Shown here piece by piece: positions 50,821 through 62,535 of a stretch of 64,000 nucleotides of DNA (position 1 is the first letter of the stretch; each line of letters begins with the position of its first letter). Origin of the DNA: Musa acuminata AAA Group (Eukaryota > Streptophyta > Magnoliopsida > Zingiberales > Musaceae); assembly GCF_036884655.1 (NCBI RefSeq), contig NC_088344.1:32569001-32633000 (forward strand). The letters run 5' to 3'. The notes beneath the pieces are model-generated. The model worked only from the letters and a program-made list of their open reading frames with translations. It was not told where the DNA came from and ran no database searches. The translations under genes and the position numbers were made by a program.

Positions 50821-51728
50821 CAGGAGATATTATTTGGGGAACTTGTCCTTGTGAAAAATGGGCATCATGACAAATGAATATGAGGTGGGTGGTTGGGTAG
50901 TAGATTGCTTGTGATGGTGGAATGCTTGAAAGATTCCAGTGGTTGAGAATGGGCCATAAGGAATCAAAGATTCTTTTCTTGTCTTCTTGGAATCTCCAAA
51001 GGACAATGAAAGAAAAATTTTATAATAGTTTGTTTCATCAATTTTTTCCTTTATAAATTAATAAAGGCATTATTAAAGGGCCCATGTTGAAATTCCACAC
51101 ACATCAAATTGCCTCTCAAATTGGAATCTTTACTCCTAGAAAAAGAAAGTTGAGGTCCTAATCCCACTCTTATATTTCTCAAATCAACATTAGTTGTTCT
51201 CCACCAAAATGAATCTTCTGCTACATATTGATTTCAGAAGAGTAACAAGGAACACTATTTTGCAAGGTCACCATCTTTTTGTTAGAAGATCACCATCTTG
51301 ATTTAATCCACCTATGGCATTTCTCCTCTGTTTTGTATGTTAATGGATGAGCTACCACTACCTCCCATTTCAAGATAATCATGAATAAATGGATATATCA
51401 TAGTAATTATAATTTGTTCTCTTCCTTATCAAGTTTAAGTAGTAGATTTTTATTTCTTGAATTCCAAATAAAAAAATTCAACATCTCCTTAATTCAACTT
51501 GCAATTGAGATGTTGAATTAATGATAATGCATACATAAATTGGAGGAAATATGAGACATAAATTGCATCAGATTACCTACGAATCATTTGCATGAAGAAT
51601 ATTGAATCCAAAAGCCAATGATATTATGCTTGGGATTAATTTGGAGGACTGGAAAGAATAAAGCTTTTGGCAATAAGTGGAGTGGAAGGCAATAAAAGAA
51701 GCCTCTTTGGGAGACTCTGCTTTCACAG

Positions 51729-51832
51729 TATAAATCGTTACCTAGTCGCAGCCTCCACTGCAGTGGTGCGTAGAAGCAATTCGTGGGGCTTTGCGTGCTG
51801 AATTCCTCTACGTTGCTCTTCTGTTCGTTTCT

Positions 51833-51871
<39 letters not shown>

Positions 51872-52078
51872 CGGTAGGAGTAGTAGTATTTGTGCTACTC
51901 TGTTTTGCCCTGTTTTGTTGGGTGTGTACTCATATGAGGAGGGGGAGGTGGGGGAGAGGGAGAGGAAGAGGAAAGAGAAGTGAAGCTGGGAAAGGCGGGG
52001 GAGCTGCTGGGGATCTTCGACTGCATCAATGAGGTCACGGCAGCGATCGCGGCAGCAGCGTCATCGTGGGAGGGCGAG
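51729..52078 (+). promoter_or_regulatory. TATA box, (CT)n leader tract and upstream frames of the BTB gene
   Basis: TATAAAT at 51729-51735 suggests a start near 51760. The leader has a (CT)n run at 51834-51867, then a GA-rich run at about 51939-51980 that could pair with it in the transcript. Two upstream frames follow: one from the ATG near 51931, rich in Arg/Gly, and one at 52029-52082, which encodes 17 residues with a high Arg content. The stop TGA of the second (52080-52082) overlaps the main ATG (52079-52081) as ATGA. The main frame is open further upstream but offers no ATG there, so 52079 is the best start. Confidence 0.65.
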
Positions 52079-53539
52079 ATGAGCGAGCAGGCGTATCGTG
52101 TGGAGACGGCGCCGCGGCTGGCGCAATGGAGGATCGACAACGTCTCCTCCTCCTGCACCTACCGCAAGTCCGACCCCTTCAAGGTCGGCCTCTGGAACTG
52201 GTACCACCACCACCTCCTCTTCTTCTGCAATCTGCCTGTGAATCCTTCGATTGTAGTCGATTGGCTCCAAACCAGTCCGAGTTCAAGATCTCTCAATCGC
52301 AAGTTAGCAACTTCTGCAGATAAATTAAAGAAAGGCTTGATTTTGGAATCAATCACTGATTTGATTTACTAGAATTATTCTGCAACTTGGTATGGTTGGG
52401 AGTTCTTTTTCGTTGGAGAGTTCTAATCCTTCAAAAGTATCCATTGAAGTTCTTTTGAGTTCAAGATTGCATCTTTAGGAGAGCTTGATGACCTTTAATT
52501 TCCGTGCCGAGAAGGTATCTCACAGTGGAGAAGAACAAGCAGCTGTATGTGAAGCTGTACCCCGAGATGTCGAGCCTAACAAGAGAGCAGCCACCGGTCG
52601 CCTCCTTCACCATCAAGCTCGTCTTCTCCTCGTCCCCTAATCGCCGGACCATCGTCCACCCAGGTCAGTGCTTCATGTCTCTTGCATCAGTGGCTCCTAC
52701 GGCTGGCGAAACATTCGCTCTTACTCTTCTTATCTACAGCCGTTTGTGACAAGCAGCTAAAGAACAACGATGACTTCGTGTGGGCAATCGACAATTCGTT
52801 CACCGGCAGATTCATTATTGACATCGAGTTCCTCGATCTGAAGACTGTGCCTCCATCTGTAAGCAAACAATCTTCTTGCTCACCTCTATACATGGTTCTA
52901 ATCACAGTCAATTACTGCTTCGTGGAACAACAGGGTGGCGAGCCGTACTCCATCTGGTCCAGCCACCACATCGAGAAGCACTCAGAGAACACAGCCCTCG
53001 CCTCCTTTGCTCAGATGCTGGCCGAGGGCATCCACACCGACATCACCATCAACGCCGCCGCCGATGGCAGCATCGGCGCCCACCGCGCCGTCCTGGCCGC
53101 GAGGTCACCGGTCTTCCGCAGCATGTTCTCCCACGATCTCAGGGAGAAGGAGCTCTCGACGGTGGACATCTCCGACATGTCGTTCGAGGCTTGCCAAGCC
53201 TTCCTCAACTACATCTACGGCAACTTCCAGCCCGAAGAGTTCCTCCGCCACCGGGTAGCGCTCCTCGGTGCCGCAGACAAGTACGACATCGCCGACCTCA
53301 AGGAGGCGTGCCATGAGAGCCTCCTGGAGGACATTGACGCTGTGAACGTGCTCGAGAGGCTCCACACTGCTTACCTCTACGGTTTGCCCAGGCTGAAGGG
53401 TGGATGCATGAGGTACCTGGTGAACTTTGGCAAGATTTATGAACTATGGGATGACTTCAATGCGTTCCTACAGACTGCTGACAGAGAACTCATAGCTGAA
53501 ATCTTTCATGAGATTCTTGTTGCCTGGAGAGGCTTCTAA
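52079..53539 (+). CDS. BTB/POZ protein with N-terminal MATH-like domain (At1g21780-like)
   Basis: BTB proteins of this kind act as substrate adaptors for CUL3 ubiquitin ligases; the Arabidopsis relative At1g21780 has been linked to CUL3. Four exons, 52079-52200, 52515-52663, 52740-52858 and 52934-53539, join in frame to 331 residues, close to the roughly 326 of the relative. The N-terminal 130 residues form the MATH-like part (RLAQWRIDNVSSS, SDPFKVGLWNW, FTGRFIIDIEFLDLK). The BTB domain spans about 155-260: LAEGIHTDITINAA, GAHRAVLAARSPVFRSMFSH, the DISDMSFEACQAFLNYIYGN helix-strand segment, then LLGAADKYDIADLKEACHES. A C-terminal BACK-like tail ends LVAWRGF. The last exon is far richer in G+C at third positions than neighbouring genes. 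The second acceptor (GAGAAG|G) has a weak pyrimidine tract, but the frame and family alignment require it. Confidence 0.94.
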
Positions 53540-54376
53540 AATCTCTTAGTTGTGTATAAGAAATGCAATTATTTGGCTCAAACCCTCTATGTATGTATGT
53601 GTTGCTGATCAAACAATGTACAGAACTGTATCACCAAAGGTGTGTATGCATTCTTTAATTCAAGAACTTGCATGAAATAGAGAAACCTGGTTTTCATTAT
53701 CTGTCTTCTTTGTTTGATTTTTGGGAATGTTTGATTGATCCTTCATTGTGTTTTCATAAGAACCACAGGATGACCAGCTTTAAGCCTTGCACTGCAAATG
53801 ATATCAGAAAGAAGCTCCCAATGCATCTATGCTGAGATAGTCCACAATGTGATCACTGTCATACCTTTTTTTTTTTGCTTTAGTAGTCTTCATCAGTTGG
53901 GATAAAAAGTAAAGCTAAACTTAGCTTTCTTCATTCCCAACATCATCTTTTTCTAGTCTTCATGTATGCTCTGCAATGAGATATGTTGGTTGCTTTCTTA
54001 TGTCACAAATCAAATACAGTTAAGAAGTTTCTTAGAAGGTGCCAAATCTGTGTGCTAATGAGAAGTTTCTATTATGCAGCAAGTTATCTAATAAAAGAAT
54101 ACAAGTCATCATACAGAAACTACCACAGTAACATTTTTAAGGATCTTCCAAAACCAATGTTTTTCCTAATGTAAAATCCCTTAACATATCTCACATTCGA
54201 AATTGCACAATACCAATAAACTCAACGATCGAAGAAAACACACCGACAAAAGTGAAGTACGGCCAGCCTCGGTGTGAATGCTGCCGATGGCAATGCAGCG
54301 GTCAGTCGCCGGCAAGCAATCCCACAGGCGGACAGAATATGGTCCTCTATAGAGGGCCTACCAAACAGCAGCCATT
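53540..54376. other. Convergent 3' flanks
   Basis: This 0.8 kb lies between the stop codon of the BTB gene (plus) and that of the KH gene (minus) and holds their two 3' untranslated regions. No other gene is apparent. Overlap of the two transcripts' tails is possible. Confidence 0.6.
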
Positions 54377-57300
54377 TTACTCCCGAGTCTTGGCTCTTTT
54401 CATACTGAGACTGCTGTGGAAGGGGGAGACGGAACCCGACATGTGTGTTCCTTCGTCACGAAGAGTGCCATTGATCATGGCAAGTTCTCGCAGTTGCTGC
54501 TGCTTAAAGAAGTCATGTGATTCCTCCTGAAAAATAAATAATTCTTCTGCTTAACTTTTCAGTATCAAGTAAGCCAGAATTTGGGAAGGGGAAATAAAAT
54601 ACCACAGGCTTTAGCAAATCTTCAAGTATTTCACGAGCTTGCAACAGACGAGCATCAACAATTTCTACTGGCAGCTCAGCCTCTACCAGTATATGAAGTG
54701 GCTCACTCAAATGTTCATATCCTGGCTTCCCTCTCATCATCTCCTCCTAAGAAAAACACACTTAAAAGTCGGATCCCATTTCAAAAATCAATGACTATTT
54801 TTAGGAGACGGAAAAAGAATTAACAGTTCACTGTTGGCATTCCATTCCAAGTGGCAAGGAGTCTTGTTCCAGACAAGAAGAAAGTGCGAGTTAATTGGTA
54901 AACCTAAATTAGAGAAGAGAAGAAACAAACTTAAAAGTTGATATCACCTAAACCAGCAATTGACATAAACTTAGTAATCAATTGGATGTGAAAAATGGTG
55001 TAGCATCTAATTCATGACTAACGAATGAAGAGAAAATGATCATAAACAAAAGGAAGAATCACGACCAACACTTTTTATGGGATCTCATTTACCAACACCG
55101 TATACAACCTTTATTGTAGTTCAATTTTAATGATATATTGTTGAGGCATATATGTTTATTTAACATAGATTGTTGCAAAAACAGCATCAATATTTTACCT
55201 TGGCTAAATCTTTGATGCTTCCCCTCCCTCTTATAAGTATACGGCAGTCAGTATTTGCCTCCACTCGCTTTAGGGAGTTTCCACGAGGACCAAGGAGCCG
55301 CCCAACAAAGTTATACTGTATAAACAGAACTAACTAGAATTGTGATGTGGGTTTGGATTGTAATAAAGCTCAAACTTAGGCAAAAAGCAGTAACTTACAG
55401 TAGGGTATTTGTCTATAGGTATATCGACCCTGATAGTTTTCTTCACAATGAGACCAGAGGCACTACTTTGAGAGCCAAGCCAACCATGTGCAGATGAAGG
55501 TTGTATCAACCCCAACCCCTGCATGTCACATCTAATCATTTTAGTGAAAGGAACTACAACAAACATGAGACAAGAGTATTGGACATAAATGAAATTCTAA
55601 CAATTTTTTTTGCATGAATTTTAAGGATGTAAGGATAAAAATTATAAACATAAAAGATGAAAGTCAATAGTAAACTAGCAAACTATATTAAAAGAAGTTG
55701 GAAAAGAAATGCAAATTCAAACAGCAATATCTATTTTTGTAAGGTCTTGCAGATAAATCTTCCTTGTTTTTTTTTTTTGCAGTATGCAACTAAAATATAT
55801 GTAAAATTTAAAAGATGCATAAGCAAATCCTGGAGCTACAGCATTGCAAAAGATAAAGTTAACATCAATCAGGAACACCAACTGAGGCATCACCAGAAAC
55901 AGGATAATTATTGAAAAGCTTTGACTAAAAATCAACTCAAACAGCATAAGTGAATGATAATTCGACGCAACATCAGGCAAACATGCTTAACTCTCCTAAA
56001 TTAGCAATCATGAAGCCAGAGGGTAAAGCTCTGGAAGAGACATATGAAACACTATAATATAGGTTAAGAACACAGAGAACCAAGAATAGGCATTAAGGTT
56101 AGCACAAGATGTTAAAACACCAAGATATAAAAAGTCAAACTAGGAGCTAATTCAAGTTAGCATGAGACTTCAAAAAAATCTTTCTGGAGAAGCAAATTTA
56201 GTTACAAAGAGGAATTATGTTAATGGTTAGTGTCCATACTTCAGACTGAAATGCTGATGCCCACCCATTCATCTCAGTTGCCCCTCCATTTGAAAGCAAT
56301 CCTCCAGTAGTCATTGGGCTACCATGTTCAAGCCCACTTTGGTCTAAAAGAGATGCATTTCCCAAGAGCATTGTAACACGTAATATCTCTGCTTCAAAAT
56401 GTCAATTTCAAGAATAAATTGTACAGGTTAGCATTGTTATGAAATTAGTAATCTAAAAATGCACAGACACGACAGATTGTTAGTTTAAAATCAGTAGCAC
56501 CGCTGATACTTTTGGTTAAAAATCTTAGGTTATATGCTAAAATCTTTTCTTGGATTGACTAAACCAGTACAAGTTGTATATAAGCTACAACTACATTTGT
56601 AAAAGGCTGCCATAAAAGTCAAGCCAACATGCTGCCCATAGTGAATTACAAGCAAAGACGAAGCCATCCTCGGTATTTTGAGCAGAGGATTAATGGTTAA
56701 ACTGTCGACCTCATTATGATATCAACTCTTATTTTTGAAGGTTTGCTGTCTTAAACATAGAAGCAGATGAAAGAAAGGATTTTGCGTTCAAGAATCTCCT
56801 TTTCATTATCATTGTGTCTGCAGCTACAATTCTTGATTTCACATTGAAACATAGCCTTCATGTTTTGCACTGAGTACATGACCAATCTCATGATTGTTTA
56901 AGGTCACATTTATTTTCTAACATAAAAATCACCAGTCTCTAATGTGAAGCAATCCAACTCAGGACATCTCTAGAAAAGTACATGTCAACACATTAATGAA
57001 TTTCAACTGTTTTGCCATCTCCGGTAAATAAAGGCAATGACCATTATTATAAGTGAAGCATGTCCTTCTCCAATTAGATTCAGATCAATGAAGAATTGAA
57101 AGCACACAACAAGCACTATAGGTGCATGAAGAAAAAACAAAAAAGAAGGGAGGGAAACAATGTTTAATTGACAAGGAGAAAAATAGAGAGGCAAAGGAGT
57201 AAAGAGACAAACGAGAGATAATTTAGTGCAGGAACAAGAAAATAACGAATCGTTCTGTGCAAGGAGAGGGAGGAAATAGGAGAGATGAGTGTAGGATGAA

Positions 57301-58609
57301 GAAACAACAGAAAAGGGGAAAGGGAGAGGAGCATAATATAAGCAAACCAAAATTTCTTTTCCTCTTCAACCCTAGACATAAACTTCAAAAACAAAGAAGA
57401 AGGTTGACCAATTACTTTTTAAGGGTAAAATATGAAGAATTATGGAATAAAGGGCCTTCTGTGGTCAATTCCAGATATAGGGGCTAGAGTTTTCTAGGTA
57501 AATCAGCCAATTAACATCCATTTTCCAAAGCCTAAATAGAATGAAAAAGATCTAAGTTTTCCAGCATAAACTAAGAAATATTTGCTCTACAAGAATTTCT
57601 AATTCCAAATGAGAGAATATCTCATCTGATGCACCCCAAAGGCAGCAAGAGAAATGATGATCATGTGCAACAATTGTGTGATCTCCAAATATTTGATTCT
57701 TTTCAGGATCAGCAATTCTAGTACTTAGAACATACATGTCCCTCAAATGCAAATAATTTGTTATACTTCTGTACGATGACAATGTCAATCATAAGCGAAA
57801 CAAAAAACTACATAGTAAATACCCATAAAAAAGAGAATGCACTAAAGAGGGCTCAGATAAGATCCTCTTAATAGAAAAAACAGGGCATTAAAGAAATTTT
57901 GAAGGTTCAACAAGCTACCATTATAATGCATCTAAATTTACTAAAATAAGTTAAATCTGATACTTACCCTGGTTCAGTAGACGATAACTATGTGGAAGCA
58001 CTGGCATAAAAGGACTCAGCTTATGGCGCTCGGCCAGTAATTCTGAGAGATACCTGTAAATATATCATCTCTTGTCACTCACTATCCAGTGTCTCGACAC
58101 TTCCAATAATGCAGAAAAAGAACGATCCCTTGACTGAAATATCAGCAATTCTAGAAATATATTAGCAGATCTTGTGAAGAAAGTGCATCCAAAAGGTCAC
58201 TGAACAGGAAAGAGATCAACTCAAGTAACTGTAGAACTCTGTAAATAGACACCATGATGACAAAATGGCTAGAAGACTGATCGGATTTGAGAATAATTCC
58301 GAAGCCGGAACACAAACAAAGAGACCAAAAGATTTAAAGATCACAACTTTATGCTCAACAATCTGAACATAAAAGAGTAGCTCTCACAAATTAAAACAGC
58401 ATGCTGAAAAAAAAAGGGAATATAATAACCCCTTCATCGGAACTCTTAACAACGAAAGCCAAAATGATCGGTGACAACCACGTTTGGCAAAAAACGAGAT
58501 TTTGGGAGGAAACATAGGCGCCTTACTTCTCCTGCTCCGCAAAGGCGCTGGCGGATGAGCGGATGCCGGAGGGGGAAGGGGAGTAGGCCATGTACCTGCC
58601 GGAAGACAT
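54377..58609 (-). CDS. Single-KH STAR/QUAKING-type RNA-binding protein (SPIN1-like)
   Basis: RNA-binding protein of the STAR family. In rice, SPIN1 delays flowering and interacts with the SPL11 ubiquitin ligase. Seven exons, 58527-58609, 57968-58053, 56240-56388, 55399-55518, 55199-55315, 54603-54746 and 54377-54526, join in frame to 282 residues, almost the length of rice SPIN1. It starts [15 protein letters not shown]. The short dimerisation segment is at about 25-60 ([31 protein letters not shown]). A Gly/Ser-rich linker follows, and then the KH domain (about 133-210): [40 protein letters not shown] and [11 protein letters not shown], including the invariant RG..K loop. QUA2-like [18 protein letters not shown] comes next, and it ends [11 protein letters not shown], as in its relatives. 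A second in-frame ATG six codons in (MAYSPS) could also be used. Confidence 0.96.
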
Positions 58610-61292
58610 GGTTCCGGCGAGATCGGCGGCAGTAACTGGCCAGGTTCGGGTCTTCGGCGATACGGATCCTGGCGAGATCTCGATGGCCTACGGCGCTCCA
58701 GGATCGGCTGGTGGAGAGAGGGGCCAGGAGGCTAGAAGGAGCACGGAAAGAAAGAACAGAAAGCGAACTATATATGAGAGGTGGTAAAGAAGAGGGGACA
58801 GGAGACAGACTCAATACAGTTCACTGTGTAGTACTAGTAGTAAGGGGTTTTAATTAAGCTTTTGTAATCTTTCCGTAATGTTTTGCAGAGAATTTACTTT
58901 GATTCTCCGGAATTCATGTGATTGCACATTAAATTGCATAAGCTTGATCGTTCCGTAGTTTGATTATCTACATGCACTATGAATTAACTAACATAATGAG
59001 ATAACATAAATAGTTTAATATTTTTTCTCCTGACTTTTTGAGAAAAAAAGATATTTAAAGTACATCAAGTAAAAATTTGTATATCTGTTATTTTTCCAAC
59101 AGTTGATTTTAAAAAACAAAGAAAGAAAGGTCATGTTACATAATTAACTGTGATCCAACTTCAGGAAATTGTATGAAATTGATGCCATTTATCTCTCCAC
59201 AGCTAAAATTTCATGTGATTGGTTGATAATTTAAAGCTTAACAAAGAAGTCACCTTCAAATATAAAAATTCAGATTTAACAATATTCTCTACTGTAGGTT
59301 TGGAATCTATTTGAAGGATGTTTTGTCGTGAGAATTCTTCACCTACCCAGAATGAACCCAGCATTTGATAGGTAGCCTTTTTAGATGCTAGAAAATAAAA
59401 CATGAGGTTCAATTTCAATCTATGCTGTTCACAACTTTTGAATGGATGTTACTGGTCAATGTACAACCTTCTCAGATGCATAATATAGAAGACAAAACAT
59501 CAATTTGTATCTCTGCTAAATTCACAATATGCATAATATAGAAGATAAAACATGAATTTGTATCTCTGCTAAATTCACAAGATGCATACTAGAGAAATAA
59601 AATGAGTTTCTATGATATTCCACAACTTCTGAACGATACTGCTTGTCAATTCGGCTGTAATATGAGTTTCTATGCTCAGTGGTACGGATCATGAAAGGTT
59701 TGTGCAGTTGCTAGTACAAAGCTCTCATGAAGCAAGAAGCATGCCAACCAATAGCCTGACCTAATTTTCCTCCTCTTCATAATGGGTCATGAATCCCGGT
59801 GCCGAACCTGACTTCCATGTACAACCTCACATGGCGCCCCCCTGCTACCAATCTAAGGCACTTTTGTATTGTATTGTATCTCTAGATCTTAAAGCACCAT
59901 CAATGGTGGTTTGGAGGCTATGCAGCACATGCAAAGCCATGTTTTCTTTTCTCCACGATTGGAGTTTCTGCTTAATATTGTATTTGTTCTTTAGTGAATG
60001 ACTCAGTGCTCCAAAAATATATTGTTCAAATAAGATCTCTCTACCTCTATGCAAATTTTTAGTTCACACACAAAAATCTTGCATTTTCTTGACTTCTGAA
60101 AGCTAAAAAGTTACTGACTGTTAATCATATTTAAAAAAAAAATACTCACCTTGAAATTTTTAGTGGAATTCTTTGTGCCGTATAAGAGCATCTCAGAAAA
60201 CTCAAAAAAACAATCTGCTACAGTACCTTGACTGCATGCCTGATCTAGATGATGAGTCTGACAAAATAGGACATGAAGTGACAGATTGCTTGCAAGAAGT
60301 CGCAAGAGGCTTATTTGTCTCTATCGGACAGGCTGTGATTGAGAGACAAGTCAGTCCCTGATTATATGCGCTGAAAAAACCAGCAACATCCTGCAGTGTT
60401 ATACTAATTAACTGATGCTGTTTCGGTTGTTAGGTGGTCGTGCATGGTTTAAGCAAAACAACGCAAGGGTTCTGATAATGAAACCACACTTCTAAGCTAA
60501 GATTTCTTCTGTAGCGTCTAGGGATAAAGATTATCTTCCTTAAATACTCAAATTAGTCCCAAACTCCCCCATCTGCAGATTACATATAGTAGTTTCTCAT
60601 ATTCTCTCTCTGGCAACTAATTGATCTGATAGTATTCAATGCTTTCCTTCGATTGAAAATACCGACCTATAGCCTACAGTTTATTTCAAATGGCTTAGTG
60701 TTGAAAATTACTGGTGTGGACTCGGTCATAGAACACATGAGATGAAGAAATAGTTTGGCAAGGCGATGCAGAATTCTGTTTGTCAATGGCTTAGTCAAAA
60801 TCCATGTAATTGATTAGCAGGATTGTCTGACTTTGGGAGAGTTGTATAATTACAGGGGAGAAGTGGTTCGATATCTGCATAAGAGTTAAATGTCTTCTGC
60901 TATAAGAAAACAAATAATAATCAAATTGCTCTGTTAGAGGTCCAGCACAAATCCATTGAGCTTAAGGATCATACCCAAGATTTTTAGGATTATTTTTGGG
61001 TTGGTTTAAAGATTTATGCACATTATGAATATAGATCAAGAATTCATATTTTGATCGGCTTTTGTGACCTCAATAATGATTGGATAAGGGTTAAAAGAAA
61101 ACCAACCTTAATCGTGTTTTCTTCACTGTTTTAAGTTAACCCATGAGTTGGTATATAATTTTAGATGCTCGAGTATTATTCAAGGAAAGAGGTCAATTTA
61201 GGGCATCAATCAAGAAACGAAAGATATGATGTAATTATTCTCATTCATTAGAAACGCCAAAAAGATTAATCAAAGGAGAAGTTAAATGAAGG
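58610..61292. other. Intergenic region upstream of the KH gene
   Basis: The first 200 bases hold the leader and promoter of the KH gene (purine-rich, near 58680-58800). Beyond that the sequence is AT-rich without a recognisable gene. Short frames near 59800-60360 on both strands have no family match. If the transcription unit beginning near 61.9 kb on the minus strand is real, part of this region may be its introns and later exons. Confidence 0.5.
59475..59633. repeat. 53-bp tandem repeat, about three copies
   Basis: Units starting 'gatgcataatatagaag' recur at about 59475, 59528 and 59581 with a 53-base period. The third copy is diverged. Each unit includes 'aatttgtatctctgctaaattcacaa' or a variant. 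Confidence 0.85.
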
Positions 61293-61955
61293 TACCTTCA
61301 AGAACAAACCCTCGATTTGATCTCAAGAACACCATCTCGGTCGCAGCGAATGAACTTGGACGCCGGGAAGAGTATTCCGGTCAAGCAGAGAAGGAAATTG
61401 GTGACGAGATAGGGGGAGGGACCCACCAGTCACCGCAGGCGCGTCGCCGGCTCTGGTCGGCGGCGACGGATGAAGTGAAGAGGGGGCTGACGAAGAGGCC
61501 GCGGAAGAAGAGGCAGCAGAGCTCGAGGGCCTCGCGCTTGAGCCCTTCCATCTGAGACTCGAGCGCCGATGCTAGAGGTAGAGGAGGAGGTGGTGGTGGT
61601 GGCTAGGGCTTGGGAGATTTAGGTCAGAAGATGGTGTTCGATCGCGGCGGCGTCTGCTATGGGGATATCGACGACGACATGAAGCGTGCTTGCTGGCTCT
61701 GCCATAGGTCGAAGAAATGGGAAGAGAGCAGAAAAGGGGAGTAGTTGCCGTGTAATTGGAATAAACGAGACTGAGATCGAGAGAGCAGAGATTTAGTTGA
61801 GGAAGTAACGGAAAAGAACAGAGAGGTTGAATTGGAGGCGACGGCTTCCGGGTATCGTGGAAGGGCTCAAGATGGGTGCAACGGTCGAACACTTTGCAGG
61901 CGTGTATCAACGGTCGAATACTGGGTATTTAAACATCCCATTTGACCGTTGGGGG
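61293..61955 (-). promoter_or_regulatory. Probable first exon and promoter of an unidentified minus-strand gene
   Basis: A local rise in G+C, a TATA-like TTTAAATAC (about 61924-61932 on the opposite strand) and a consensus-like donor CTTGAAG|gtacc at about 61293 together suggest a promoter and first exon. On the minus strand CCCAACGGTCA (61943-61953) matches the mitosis-specific activator consensus, and two further AACGG cores lie at 61880-61884 and 61909-61913 on the plus strand. Two frames start here: 61619-61705 (28 residues, MAEPASTLHV...) and 61381-61551 (56 residues, MEGLKREALELCC...). I recognise neither. It may be a gene with distant coding exons or a noncoding transcript. Confidence 0.35.
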
Positions 61956-62003
61956 GCGTGGCGGGTTCTTGGAGAACTGCCCTAAGCGCACATGGTGTGG
62001 TGA

Positions 62004-62005
<2 letters not shown>

Positions 62006-62040
<35 letters not shown>
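62006..62040. repeat. (AT)n microsatellite
   Basis: Pure dinucleotide run, immediately upstream of the candidate promoter at 61.9 kb. Confidence 0.95.
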
Positions 62041-62043
<3 letters not shown>

Positions 62044-62479
62044 TTTTTATCTATTATACTGTTTTGACCACCACAATAAAAACATTGTAAAGTTTACTTA
62101 AAAATATTGTAAGTGATCTAAACATACTTCTAACCATAATCAAACCAATTATAAGCCTAGAAATATGGTATGATAATATTTAATAAGCAATGATAATCAA
62201 AGAGGCATGATATAATGTTATTTATAATATTTTTAATGATATTTATAGTATTTTTAGTATATCAATAAAATACTATAATTACTATTGAAAAACATTGTAA
62301 ATGAGTCAAATAAAAGCACTATAACAATTGAAAATTAATAAAAAATGGACGAAAAAATTTGACAAAAAAACTTTGAAGGGTAAGTTGGATATTTTTTAAA
62401 TTAGGGGTATTGTTTGAAAAAAAATAAAAGAGGGAGTATATTTTGAGAAATAGGCAAAATATAAGTATTTCTTAGAAAA

Positions 62480-62483
<4 letters not shown>

Positions 62484-62533
<50 letters not shown>
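62484..62533. repeat. (AT)n microsatellite
   Basis: Pure dinucleotide run of about 25 units, the longest in the window. Confidence 0.95.

Positions 62534-62535
<2 letters not shown>

Larger units (their letters stand above)
47411..51700. other. AT-rich intergenic region
   Basis: No gene is supported. It contains an (AT)n tract at 49684-49720, another at 50780-50819 and a possible LTR remnant at about 50080-50640. Minus-strand frames near 48700-49000 (100 codons) and plus-strand frames near 48950-49227 match no family I know. Confidence 0.6.

Noticed and set aside
52876..53316. Alternative-frame 146-codon His/Arg-rich frame within the BTB gene
   Set aside because: Frame shadow caused by high G+C in the real exon.
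60173..60361. Plus-strand 62-codon frame with a hydrophilic, protein-like composition
   Set aside because: It has no known relative, no promoter and stops on both sides; kept only as a possible fragment.
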